Shown one piece after another: positions 27,981 to 38,536 of a stretch of 64,000 nt of DNA (its first letter is position 1; each line of letters opens with the position of its first letter). The stretch covers positions 1 to 64,000 of the forward strand of contig JASJCQ010000012.1 of NCBI GenBank assembly GCA_030065915.1. The letters are read 5' to 3'. The translations under genes and the position numbers were made by a program. Origin of the DNA: Woeseiaceae bacterium. GTDB taxonomy: Bacteria; Pseudomonadota; Gammaproteobacteria; Steroidobacterales; Woeseiaceae. The notes below the pieces were generated by a model, which worked only from the letters and a program-made list of their open reading frames with translations, made no database searches and was not told the DNA's origin.

Positions 27981-28134
27981 GCTTGCCCGTCTGCCAGCGT
28001 GTAAAAAAAGTCCCAGGCGAGCGCTCGACGAAGCATTTTTCGGTAAAAAAGCGCTGCTTACACGTGAATACACGAACATTTAGCGCTAGAAACAAACGGC
28101 GGTTCGGGCCCGCTGGTTTTTTTCTGACACGCTG

Positions 28135-28551
28135 CTAGATCGACTGGACCGTCAGCACGACCTTGCGTGTGTGTGGCGCGGTTCGATGCTCGCACAGGTA
28201 GACACCCTGCCAGGTGCCCAGCGCACAGCGACCGTCAACGATAGGAATCGTCAGGTTCGGCTGCGTCAGGATGCTGCGAACATGCGCCGGCATATCATCC
28301 GGTCCCTCCGCCGTATGAACAAACATCGGATCCCCGTCAGGAACCAGCCGCGACATGAAGGTTTCAAGGTCCCTGAGAACATCGGGATCGGCGTTCTCGC
28401 ACAGCATCAGGGAAGCACTGGTATGTCGGATAAACACGTGGACCAGTCCGCTCTCGACGGCGGCCTTTCGTACGTGCTCCCTGACGTCGGCGGTCAGATC
28501 GTAGGCAGCCCTCCCCGTCGTCCGGACGAGAAGCTCCGCCTGTGCATTCAT
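28135..28551 (-). CDS. YjbQ (UPF0047) family protein
   Basis: A 138-residue YjbQ-family protein. Diagnostic stretches are FIRHTSASLMLCENADPDV and the C-terminal LGTWQGVYLCEHR, containing the conserved His and Glu cluster thought to bind metal. Some members show weak thiamine-phosphate synthase activity; the physiological role is unsettled. It overlaps the upstream phosphatase gene by 4 bp (ATGA), indicating co-translation. Confidence 0.93.
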   Translation of the reverse strand: MNAQAELLVRTTGRAAYDLTADVREHVRKAAVESGLVHVFIRHTSASLMLCENADPDVLRDLETFMSRLVPDGDPMFVHTAEGPDDMPAHVRSILTQPNLTIPIVDGRCALGTWQGVYLCEHRTAPHTRKVVLTVQSI

Positions 28552-29144
28552 GACGACTCCGCGACTGGCAGGTACGGTTCACCGTAGCGCAGGCGTATCG
28601 TCTTTGTCTTACCGAACCACGGGATCGAGATGACGTAGATGTTGTCGTACTCCGCGTCTGCGATCGGCGGAACCCGTTTACTGGCGCCGAGGTTGGCGAT
28701 CAGGTCCGGCAGCGTGTCGCTGTGCGCAACGACCAGTACAATCTTGCCCTTTTGATCCTTCAGGATGGTCTCGAGCACCGATTCCGTATCGGCCGCGTCG
28801 TAGGTATTGATCGGAATCGACAGCGCGTTGGCGACTGGCATGGCCGTCTCCTGTGAGCGCTTGAAACGGGTCGCGTAGATAGCGTCGATACCGGCGATGA
28901 CGTCTGCGTCGGCCAGCTGTCTTGCAAGTTCGGCCGAGCGACGTTTTCCTGCGTCGCTGAGACTCGGGTCTTCCGACGCATCGGCGACCTTCTCGGCATG
29001 GCGTACGAAAATCAGTGTCGTCGTTGCCTGGGATTCAAAAAACCACGCCAGGCCTATGGCGATCGCCGTGTAGATGACGACCACCTGAATCCGACGCCGG
29101 CGCCGGATGCGTCGCCGCTCCTGTTCCGTTCCATTGCGGGCCAT
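28548..29144 (-). CDS. membrane-anchored histidine phosphatase (SixA/phosphoglycerate-mutase fold)
   Basis: 198 residues: a basic N-terminus (RRRIRRRRRIQ), one transmembrane helix (about 23-40), then a histidine phosphatase domain. The catalytic His is in FVRHAEK and the second His in VVAHSDTLP. The family usually has RHG; here it is RHA, as in SixA-like members. The active site probably faces the periplasm, given the basic cytoplasmic N-terminus (inference). Coupled to the downstream YjbQ gene by a 4-bp overlap. Confidence 0.87.
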   Translation of the reverse strand: MARNGTEQERRRIRRRRRIQVVVIYTAIAIGLAWFFESQATTTLIFVRHAEKVADASEDPSLSDAGKRRSAELARQLADADVIAGIDAIYATRFKRSQETAMPVANALSIPINTYDAADTESVLETILKDQKGKIVLVVAHSDTLPDLIANLGASKRVPPIADAEYDNIYVISIPWFGKTKTIRLRYGEPYLPVAESS

Positions 29145-29161
29145 GGCGCTGGTATCCCCGC

Positions 29162-29449
29162 CTAGCGCGGGTCTTTCTCTTCCCCGGCGATCACGGTGAA
29201 TTCGCCCTCAATGACGCCGTCCCTGTGATTTGCATCCCGTCGCGGCTGGCGCCGGTGCTTCCGGTTGAACCACCACAGCCGCAGACCGACAACAGCGGCC
29301 ATGATCAAGATTATTGATGCCAGCACCAGAAAAGCGACGAACCCGATAATAATCGAGGCCGCGATCGCCAGTGTGCCGACGATGATGACTATTGCATTGG
29401 CGATGGGGTTGCCAGCAGGAAACCCGCGATTTGCAGATGAATAAGTCAC
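29162..29449 (-). CDS. small two-helix membrane protein
   Basis: 95 residues with two hydrophobic helices (about 18-38 and 40-57), followed by a basic segment (WFNRKHRRQPRRD) and an acidic tail. GTG start at 29449 with AAGGA upstream. No family recognised. It precedes the phosphatase gene by 17 bp and is likely in the same transcript. Confidence 0.72.
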   Translation of the reverse strand: MTYSSANRGFPAGNPIANAIVIIVGTLAIAASIIIGFVAFLVLASIILIMAAVVGLRLWWFNRKHRRQPRRDANHRDGVIEGEFTVIAGEEKDPR

Positions 29450-29474
29450 TCTGAATCCTTACAAAATAAAGCTG

Positions 29475-30029
29475 CTAACCGGCCGGCTTTTTCGTGTAGA
29501 AGCCCTCGAACCACGTGGTCCAGGTTTCTCCGCCATCAACCGACTGTTCGAAGAATTGTCTCACACGTCCGTCCGGAAGTGGTGTCCAAAGACCACGAAA
29601 ATCGGCAGTCGTACCGTTGCTTATGTAATGAATCTTACCGACCAGGAGCATGCCGTCGTCGGTCAGGCCGCCGCGGATATTGATCTGGCTACCGCCAGCG
29701 TCGTTCCAGATCTGCACCCATTCGCCCTCAACACGATCGAGATAGTTAATACTCGTGCCGATCGATCCCTGCGCACCGCGCCAGGATTCGGTAATCAGGC
29801 AGCCGTTGTGTACCTTGGAGATCGTATTCTGGCCCGCCAGCGTGCCGTCGGCGGTATGCACCTCCCAATCGCCGAGCCAGAAATCGAAGGCATTGAAGTC
29901 ATCGACGGCCAGGCAAGGCGGCTGAGGCGCCTCGGCTTGCGCGCTGTCGGAAGCCTCTTGCGCGAAGACCGCAAAGGAAAGAAAAAAAATATTAATTAAC
30001 AGAAGTTTATGGATTTTTTTTAAGGTCAT
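29475..30029 (-). CDS. exported DUF1579-like protein
   Basis: 184 residues with a signal peptide (LLLINIFFLSFAVFA) and a beta-rich mature domain containing FDFWLGDWEVHTADG, then NGCLITESWRG and GRVRQFFEQSVDGGETW. The F-W-x-G-x-W-x-V pattern is that of DUF1579 and related lipocalin-like proteins, function unknown. Its first 20 codons are notably AT-richer than the neighbours. Periplasmic by prediction. Confidence 0.8.
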   Translation of the reverse strand: MTLKKIHKLLLINIFFLSFAVFAQEASDSAQAEAPQPPCLAVDDFNAFDFWLGDWEVHTADGTLAGQNTISKVHNGCLITESWRGAQGSIGTSINYLDRVEGEWVQIWNDAGGSQINIRGGLTDDGMLLVGKIHYISNGTTADFRGLWTPLPDGRVRQFFEQSVDGGETWTTWFEGFYTKKPAG

Positions 30030-30211
30030 TTCTTATTATCTCCCTCGCCCTTCAACCCGGGATTAGGCCAGCAAAGCTCTCCGTCGTTCAATTTATCAGG
30101 CACGACGTCAAGTCCATGCGCCCTTACCGGCCAGATCGCAATTGGCGAAGACTGTTGAATCCGCGACGCGTTATCCGCACAATTCGCGATCGCACAAACG
30201 CGAGCAACTCC

Positions 30212-30315
30212 GGAGGGGTGGCAGAGCGGTTAACAAATCGGCTTGCCGATTTGGACGGCGAGCAGCGCGAGCCGCCCGAAGGGCGAGGAGCGACAGCGAC
30301 GAGTCAATCCCACCC
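30212..30315 (+). pseudogene. tRNA-Ser-like gene whose body is replaced by hairpin module C
   Basis: The first 20 nt match the 5' end of tRNA-Ser(UGA) with one mismatch (30212-30231). Then hairpin CAAATCGGC / GCCGATTTG with loop TT (30234-30253) and further GC-rich inverted repeats replace the D-loop to T-loop region. AATCCCACCC (30306-30315) restores the 3' T-arm of tRNA-Ser. It has no anticodon arm, so it cannot be a working tRNA. It is 18 bp upstream of the real tRNA-Ser. Confidence 0.82.
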
Positions 30316-30332
30316 GGTAGGCGCGATAATTT

Positions 30333-30425
<93 letters not shown>

Positions 30426-30431
30426 AATCAG

Positions 30432-30458
30432 AAAAGGGGCCTTTACGGCCCCTTTTTT
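30432..30458 (+). terminator. terminator of tRNA-Ser
   Basis: Ten-bp stem AAAAGGGGCC / GGCCCCTTTT with loop TTTAC followed by T residues, 9 nt after the tRNA CCA. Confidence 0.92.
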
Positions 30459-30491
30459 GATTTCAAGCAGAGGGTTTGGGACAAGGGCTCT

Positions 30492-30596
30492 GTTCGACAA
30501 AACGCGAACGCGTTTTGATCCGAGCGGCGCAGCCGCGAAGCCCGCAGGGCCGAAACAGCCCATAGGCTGTTTCGGGTAATCCCACCCTCTCCGCCA
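30492..30596 (+). repeat. hairpin module D followed by an exact 19-nt tRNA-Ser 3' end
   Basis: The module starts at GTTCGA (30492-30497). Hairpin 1 is CAAAACGCG / CGCGTTTTG (30498-30517). Hairpin 2 is GCGGC / GCCGC with loop GCA (30524-30536). Hairpin 3 is CCGAAACAGCC / GGCTGTTTCGG with loop CATA (30550-30575). Directly after comes a 19-nt exact copy (30578-30596) of the last 19 nt of tRNA-Ser, from the T-loop to CCA. Confidence 0.85.
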
Positions 30597-30601
30597 GCAT
30601 C

Positions 30602-30631
30602 AAGAAAGGCCCCCTCCGCGGGGCCTTTCTT
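30602..30631 (+). terminator. second terminator-like hairpin after the copied tRNA end
   Basis: Twelve-bp perfect stem AAGAAAGGCCCC / GGGGCCTTTCTT with a 6-nt loop, only 5 nt after the copied CCA. It repeats the tRNA-end-plus-terminator arrangement at 30405-30458. The T-rich part is within the stem. Confidence 0.75.
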
Positions 30632-30667
30632 AATGCCTGTGGAGTGAGGTTAAGGACGTCGAGCACT

Positions 30668-30740
30668 GTTCGACCGACGCGGCCGCGCAGCGGCATGTCG
30701 GCAGGGAGCCCGCAAAACGGGCGAGCTGAATCCCACACCC
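30668..30740 (+). repeat. T-loop-bounded hairpin module E
   Basis: GTTCGA (30668-30673) opens a nested hairpin with outer pairing CCGAC / GTCGG and inner CCGC / GCGG. A second hairpin GCCCG / CGGGC with loop CAAAA follows. The module closes at AATCCCACACCC (30729-30740), a partial tRNA-Ser T-arm match. Same boundary logic as module D but with different hairpin sequences. Confidence 0.6.
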
Positions 30741-30806
30741 GAGAACTGGGACTAAAGATCAATCCGCGCCCGTCGACAACGCGCGATCAAGAATCGTGGG
30801 CGGATT

Positions 30807-30897
30807 GGGTTCGACAATTCGCGCAAGCGTCTGGAGCGCCAGCTTGTCTTCGGGGCGCAACTCCAAGAATTAGCCAAAGCTGATTTGAGTTAATCCC
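30807..30897 (+). repeat. degenerate T-loop-bounded module F
   Basis: GGGTTCGACAATTCGCG (30805 onward) resembles the opening of modules A and D. AATCCC reappears at 30892-30897. Internal pairing is weak. This is the least certain member of the group. The remaining sequence from 30741 to 31066 shows no gene. Confidence 0.35.
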
Positions 30898-31066
30898 GCA
30901 GGCCAATATTGGCGTTAGCAATTTGATCCCGCACTGCCAGAAACCCTTACAGCATCCACCCAGAATTCATGGTTGAATCGTGCGTGCTCCCGAATCTGAC
31001 CCAGCAACGGAAACACTTTTGAGTACCAACAACAGCCCTACTGCCCAACCCTCCACAGGGCCACAG

Positions 31067-32110
31067 ATGCCGTTCTTCGAGAAATATCTGAGTGTCTGGG
31101 TCGCGCTGTGTATTGTCGTCGGCGTTGCACTGGGACGACTGTTCCCACCCGCATTCGACTCGCTTGGCGCGATGGAGATTGCCCGGGTCAACTTGCCGGT
31201 GGCCGTGCTCATCTGGCTGATGATCCTGCCGATGCTGCTCAAGATCGACTTTCGCTCACTCGTCGAAGTGAGGCAGCACTGGCGCGGCGTTGGCGTCACG
31301 CTATTCATCAACTGGGGCATCAAGCCCTTTTCGATGGCGTTGCTGGCGTGGATTTTTATTCGCAACGTGTTTGCGGGCTGGTTGCCCGCCGAGGAACTCG
31401 ACAGCTACATTGCCGGGTTAATTATCCTGGCCGCGGCGCCCTGCACGGCGATGGTCTTCGTGTGGAGCAACCTGAGCGGCGGCCATCCGGGTTTCACGCT
31501 GTCGCAAGTCGCGCTGAACGACACGATCATGGTGTTCGCCTTTGCACCGATCGTGGCCCTTTTGCTTGGTATCTCGTCGATTCACGTCCCCTGGGAAACG
31601 TTGTTCCTGTCCGTCGTGCTTTACATCGTCCTGCCTGTCATCGTCGCGGGTATTTGGCGTCGTCACTTGATGCGATCCGAGAATGGCGAGGCGCGCCTGA
31701 AGCGCGTACTGGAGCGTATGCATCCGGTTTCACTGTCAGCGCTGCTGATTACGCTGGTATTGCTGTTCGGGTTCCAGGGTAACCAGATCATCGAACAGCC
31801 TCTGATTATCCTGCTGCTGGCCGTTCCAATCCTGATCCAGGTCTACTTCAACTCGGGATTCGCCTACTGGCTCAACCGACGGCTTGGCGTTGCCCATTGC
31901 GTGGCGGCGCCGTCAGCGCTGATCGGCGCGAGCAATTTCTTCGAACTTGCGGTGGCGGCCGCGATTAGCCTGTTCGGCCTGCAATCCGGCGCAGCTCTCG
32001 CCACCGTTGTTGGCGTGCTGGTAGAAGTTCCTGTGATGTTGTCTGTGGTCTGGATCGTCAACCGTACCAAGCCATGGTACGAATCCAGGATCGCAGAGAA
32101 GGCGCATTGA
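31067..32110 (+). CDS. acr3: ACR3-family permease (arsenite efflux type)
   Basis: About ten hydrophobic helices in 347 residues, with ACR3 hallmarks LPVAVLIWLMILPMLLKIDF, NWGIKPFSMALLAW, AAPCTAMVFVWSNLSGG (with the Cys needed for arsenite transport) and VALNDTIMVFAFAP. It extrudes arsenite across the inner membrane. The ATG at 31067 has an AGGG nearby. A GTG at 30980 would add 29 polar residues whose codons are much less GC-biased than the rest, so it is disfavoured. No arsR or arsC gene is adjacent, which is unusual for an arsenic operon, so another substrate cannot be excluded. Confidence 0.9.
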   Translation: MPFFEKYLSVWVALCIVVGVALGRLFPPAFDSLGAMEIARVNLPVAVLIWLMILPMLLKIDFRSLVEVRQHWRGVGVTLFINWGIKPFSMALLAWIFIRNVFAGWLPAEELDSYIAGLIILAAAPCTAMVFVWSNLSGGHPGFTLSQVALNDTIMVFAFAPIVALLLGISSIHVPWETLFLSVVLYIVLPVIVAGIWRRHLMRSENGEARLKRVLERMHPVSLSALLITLVLLFGFQGNQIIEQPLIILLLAVPILIQVYFNSGFAYWLNRRLGVAHCVAAPSALIGASNFFELAVAAAISLFGLQSGAALATVVGVLVEVPVMLSVVWIVNRTKPWYESRIAEKAH

Positions 32111-32192
32111 ACTCGCCGAGCGAGGAATAACTAGACCCGCCCACCCCGCTCGTCCAAGATAGCTTGCCTGGTAACGACGGAGCATCGATGCA

Positions 32193-33317
32193 ATGAGCAA
32201 ACTCAACCGACGGGATTTTCTGCTCTCCGGCGCCGCTGCCGGACTGACCGGGGGCGTCGCGGCAACGGCTACTGCTGCCGCACCAACCGTCCACACCGGT
32301 ACCTCGAAACCTGTCGTCGTCGCGTCACGCAACGGCAATACGATGACCAATGGCGGCGACAAGACCTGTGTCGAGACGGCCTTTGAGCTGATGACCAGCG
32401 GCACTGATGTGCTCGATGCGCTGATCGCCGGAGTCAACATCGTCGAACTCGATCCGCTCGATGCCAGCGTCGGATACGGCGGTCGCCCCAACGCCGACGG
32501 CGTCGTGCAGCTTGACTCCTGCTGCATGCACGGGCCGAAGAAACAGGCCGGCGGTGTCGCTTCATTGGAAGGCGTGCGAACACCGTCGAATGTCGCGAAA
32601 GCCGTCATGGACCACACCGACCATCACCTGCTGGTCGGCCCGGGTGCTCAACGCTTCGCGCGCAATATGGGGCACGAGATCGAAGACGACCTGAACACCG
32701 ATCGGTCGAGAGAGATGTGGCTGGAATGGAAACGTCGTATCGATCCCGAGCACTATCTCGACCCGGAGCAGCGCACTCAAGCCGCACACGACGCCGGACT
32801 GTCCATGGTCCGCGACGGCATTATTGCCGAAGACGAGTACTACGGGACCATCAACTGCAACGGCGTCAACTCGAAGGGCGAGATCTGCGGCGTGACCACG
32901 ACCAGCGGACTCGCGTGGAAGATCCCCGGCCGGGTCGGCGACTCGCCGATCCTCGGGGCCGGCCTGTACGTCGACGGTGACGTCGGCGCAGCGGGTTCGA
33001 CTGGGCGAGGCGAAGCCAATCTCTATGCGCTGTGCTCCTTCCTCATCGTCGAGGAAATGCGCCGCGGCGGCCATCCGCTGGACGCCGGCATGGTGGCGCT
33101 GAAGCGCATTTGTGACAACACCGTTGAGAATCGCCTGCTCAACAGTCGCGGCCAACCGAACTTCAACGTCAATTTCTACATCATCAACAAGGCAGGACAG
33201 TTCTCAGGCGTTGCGCTGTATGCGCACCGGGAAACCTCTGAGTATGCTGTTTGCACCGAGAACGGCGCGCAGCTCGTTGCTCTCGAAGCCTTGCTCGACG
33301 GCGCACCGTCCGACTAG
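32193..33317 (+). CDS. Tat-exported N4-(beta-N-acetylglucosaminyl)-L-asparaginase family hydrolase
   Basis: Ntn-type asparaginase-2 / aspartylglucosaminidase family, 374 residues. It begins with a Tat signal (NRRDFLLSG then a hydrophobic Ala/Gly stretch), so it is exported folded. The proenzyme self-cleaves before the nucleophile Thr, most likely T219 in YYGTINCNG. The substrate and oxyanion stretch KIPGRVGDSPILGAGLYVD, with GAAGSTGRGE, is highly typical. The residue before the GT is Tyr where many members have His or Asp. Probably removes glycan-linked Asn or isoaspartyl residues in the periplasm. Confidence 0.92.
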   Translation: MSKLNRRDFLLSGAAAGLTGGVAATATAAAPTVHTGTSKPVVVASRNGNTMTNGGDKTCVETAFELMTSGTDVLDALIAGVNIVELDPLDASVGYGGRPNADGVVQLDSCCMHGPKKQAGGVASLEGVRTPSNVAKAVMDHTDHHLLVGPGAQRFARNMGHEIEDDLNTDRSREMWLEWKRRIDPEHYLDPEQRTQAAHDAGLSMVRDGIIAEDEYYGTINCNGVNSKGEICGVTTTSGLAWKIPGRVGDSPILGAGLYVDGDVGAAGSTGRGEANLYALCSFLIVEEMRRGGHPLDAGMVALKRICDNTVENRLLNSRGQPNFNVNFYIINKAGQFSGVALYAHRETSEYAVCTENGAQLVALEALLDGAPSD

Positions 33318-33353
33318 CCAATCACCTGATCTGCAAACTGGAGATATACCCTG

Positions 33354-34013
33354 ATGTCTACCGTATTAATTACCGGGGCGAACCGCGGCATAGGACTGGA
33401 ACTTGCCCGCGCATATAAGAATCGTGGCGACGACGTTATCGCCGTCTGCCGATCCGGCAGCGACGGGCTCCGGTCACTTGGCGTCGAGGTCATCGACGGC
33501 GTCGACGTCGGCAACGGTGACTCCGTTCATGAGCTGAAGGAGGCTCTGAGCGGCCGATCCATCGACGTCCTGATCAACAACGCCGGCATTCTGCGTCGCG
33601 ACAAGTTCGGTGAGATCGATTACGACACCATGATCGAGCAATTCCAGGTGAACACCTTAGGACCCCTTCGCGTCACCGAGGCGCTCAGAGACAACCTGTC
33701 AGACGGCTCCAAGGTCGCCATCATCACGAGCCGCGTAGGATCGATCGAGGACAATGGATCGGGCGGAATCTGGGGCTACCGGACGTCGAAGACGGCCGCC
33801 AATATGGTCGGTACCAACCTGAAGCACGAGCTCAAACCGCTCGGGATCGCAGTAGCGCTGCTGCATCCGGGCCTGGTCGCCACTGAGATGACGGGCGGCA
33901 GCGGCATAGACGCGGAAGTCTCTGCCGCCGGCCTGTTGCAGCGCATCGATGAGCTGAATCTCGACAACAGCGGCACGTTCTGGCACGCCGAGGGCTATGA
34001 GCTGCCCTGGTAG
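33354..34013 (+). CDS. short-chain dehydrogenase/reductase
   Basis: Classical SDR of 219 residues. The cofactor-binding TGANRGIG is at 7-14, NNAG at 75-78, and the catalytic Tyr-Lys pair is Y142 and K146 in GYRTSK, with S126 or S130 upstream. The VCRSGS after strand 2 (Arg present) suggests NADP(H). Substrate unknown. A GGAGA site precedes the ATG. It lies 36 bp after the asparaginase-family gene and may be co-transcribed. Confidence 0.92.
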   Translation: MSTVLITGANRGIGLELARAYKNRGDDVIAVCRSGSDGLRSLGVEVIDGVDVGNGDSVHELKEALSGRSIDVLINNAGILRRDKFGEIDYDTMIEQFQVNTLGPLRVTEALRDNLSDGSKVAIITSRVGSIEDNGSGGIWGYRTSKTAANMVGTNLKHELKPLGIAVALLHPGLVATEMTGGSGIDAEVSAAGLLQRIDELNLDNSGTFWHAEGYELPW

Positions 34014-34066
34014 ACACGCATCAGACAGCATCTGGTAGACTTAGACCCAGTCTTAACGGAGGTCTT

Positions 34067-34759
34067 ATGCAACAACAGAAGATCAATTATCTTGGGCCTG
34101 TTTCCGAAGCTTCGGTCGAGGATCGGTCCGACTTTATCTGGAAGTGCTACGCCCACGTCGTCGGCGCGATTCTCGCGTTCGCCGCGATCGAGGTGTACCT
34201 GTTCAGCAGCGGCATCGCAGAGGCCATTGCTCTGCCTATGCTGGCGAATTGGTGGATGGTATTCGGTGCGTTCATCCTCGTTGGCTGGGCCGCGACACAT
34301 GCGGCGCATCGAATCGAGTCCAGGCAGCTGCAATACGCCGCGTTCGCGGTTTTCATCGTGGCCGAAGCCCTCGTATTCGCGCCGCTCCTGTACATGGCAA
34401 ACCTCACTCAGCCGGGTGTGATCGATAGTGCTGCAGGCGTGACCTTGCTGGGTTCTGTCGGACTGATCGCCGTCGCGATGATCACGCGCAAGGATTTCTC
34501 TTTCCTGAGAGGCCTGCTGATGTGGGGCTTCATGCTCGCCTTGGTCGCGATCGTTGGTGGCTTCATCTTTGGCTACCACCTCGGTACCTGGTTCTCTGTC
34601 GCGATGATTGGCTTCGCCGGTGCGGCTGTCCTTTACGACACGTCGAACATCCTGCACCACTACCCGCAGGACCGCTACGTCGCTGCCTCGATGCAGCTCT
34701 TCGCTTCAATCGCGATGATGTTCTGGTACATCCTGCAGCTGTTCATGAGCCGCGACTGA
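34067..34759 (+). CDS. Bax inhibitor-1/YccA family membrane protein
   Basis: 230 residues, seven hydrophobic helices, with the BI-1 pattern FAGAAVLYDTSNILHHYP and QLFASIAMMFWYILQLFM near the C-terminus. E. coli YccA of this family modulates FtsH proteolysis; other members are pH-sensitive calcium leak channels. A perfect GGAGGT stands just upstream of the ATG. A strong terminator follows. Confidence 0.93.
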   Translation: MQQQKINYLGPVSEASVEDRSDFIWKCYAHVVGAILAFAAIEVYLFSSGIAEAIALPMLANWWMVFGAFILVGWAATHAAHRIESRQLQYAAFAVFIVAEALVFAPLLYMANLTQPGVIDSAAGVTLLGSVGLIAVAMITRKDFSFLRGLLMWGFMLALVAIVGGFIFGYHLGTWFSVAMIGFAGAAVLYDTSNILHHYPQDRYVAASMQLFASIAMMFWYILQLFMSRD

Positions 34760-34780
34760 TTCGACGCGGAATTAGTCAGT

Positions 34781-34812
34781 AAGAAAGGGGCCGATGCGGC
34801 CCCTTTCTTTTG
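34781..34812. terminator. bidirectional terminator between yccA-like and serS genes
   Basis: Thirteen-bp stem AAGAAAGGGGCCG / CGGCCCCTTTCTT with loop ATG. T-rich on both strands, it can end both converging transcripts. Confidence 0.9.
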
Positions 34813-34838
34813 CGAAGCCCTTGCAGGGAACCGGCGCG

Positions 34839-37456
<2,618 letters not shown>

Positions 37457-37479
<23 letters not shown>

Positions 37480-37885
37480 GCTGTCGATCGAACCAGGCTT
37501 CTATTCGGGCGCTCCAGCCTGCCAGCCAGAAACGCACAAGCAGATACCCCGCCAGTATGCCGACGAGATTAGCGACCACGTCTATGGCATCTCGCGTACG
37601 GTAGCCAACGACTCCCTGGCAAATCTCGATAAGTACACCGAACACCGCAAGGCCAAGCAGTATTTTCCAGAGACCCTGCTGCGCGTACTGGCCGCCGAAC
37701 CAGGTCGTCAGGAACGCAAACGTGATGGCGTGGACTAACTTGTCATCGCCTTCTGTCCATTCGGAGATCGGCAGTCCACCTGGCCAGAAAAGACTCGACG
37801 GAACTATCGCCGCAAAAAACACGACACCGAGCAGCGCCAGGCCGGCCATGCGCCATTGCGTCAGGTAACGCAGCGGCAACATCAT
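37457..37885 (-). CDS. VanZ-family membrane protein
   Basis: 142 residues with four helices and the VanZ pattern [17 protein letters not shown] then [22 protein letters not shown]. Function in Gram-negative bacteria is unknown; homologues contribute to teicoplanin resistance in enterococci. Its ATG overlaps the lolA stop, and its end overlaps the proposed rarA start by 23 bp. Confidence 0.88.
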
Positions 37886-38532
37886 TCGATAGCCGCACTC
37901 GCCGGGGTGCCGATCAGGTCAGCATACGCCGGTATCTCGAACTCGAACCGGGAGGGTTCGAGCGCCGGATTGACTTTGACGTCCTCCAGCTGGACGAGCG
38001 TCGTCTGTCCGAGATTGTCAAAAAACACCATGCGATGCAGCACTTCATCGAGGAAACCGAGCTCCATTCGATCGAAGCCCGCATCGGCTTCCCGAGGCTC
38101 CAGACGTACCCAGTAGTAGTCCGCCTCCTGGTAGCTCTCGATGTACTCGAACTGATCGAAGGCATCCGTTGCGCCGCTCAGGATCAGCGCAGGCGTATTG
38201 CTGAGTGCGCTCGCCTGCGGCTTCACAGTGACCTGCTCGAGGTCGACGTCGTAATTCCAGATATTGAGGCCGTCGGCGATCAGCCACTGCTCGTACGGTT
38301 CAGTGTTATCCCAGCGGAAACGTCCCGGGCGCAGAATCTCGACGGTGCCCTCCGTCTCGTCGATAACGACGCCATCCGCATCCACTAACGACTGTCGGAA
38401 ATTGCCGCTGAAAGACTCGATGCCAGTTACAAAAGACTCGACCAGCGCCATGCCCTTTTGCTCGGCCTTTTCATCTGCCGACGCCTGAACGACCAGCGAC
38501 AGCAGAGCCGCCGCGAAACAGATTCTCCTCAC
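37882..38532 (-). CDS. lolA: outer-membrane lipoprotein carrier protein LolA
   Basis: Periplasmic chaperone carrying lipoproteins from LolCDE to LolB, 216 residues. Signal peptide IFCAALLSLVVQASA-like (RRICFAAALLSLVVQASA). Mature LolA features are FSGNFRQSLVDADG, GRFRWDNTEPYEQWLIADG and the late LGQTTLVQLEDVKVNPAL. GTG start at 38532. It begins 4 bp after the ftsK stop, the usual gamma-proteobacterial neighbour order. Confidence 0.95.
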   Translation of the reverse strand: MRRICFAAALLSLVVQASADEKAEQKGMALVESFVTGIESFSGNFRQSLVDADGVVIDETEGTVEILRPGRFRWDNTEPYEQWLIADGLNIWNYDVDLEQVTVKPQASALSNTPALILSGATDAFDQFEYIESYQEADYYWVRLEPREADAGFDRMELGFLDEVLHRMVFFDNLGQTTLVQLEDVKVNPALEPSRFEFEIPAYADLIGTPASAAIE

Positions 38533-38536
38533 GCGG

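Noticed and set aside
27981..28134. Gap with poly-A and a weak hairpin followed by T-run near 28100
   Set aside because: Stem is only four GC pairs with mismatches; possible weak terminator but not supported enough to list.
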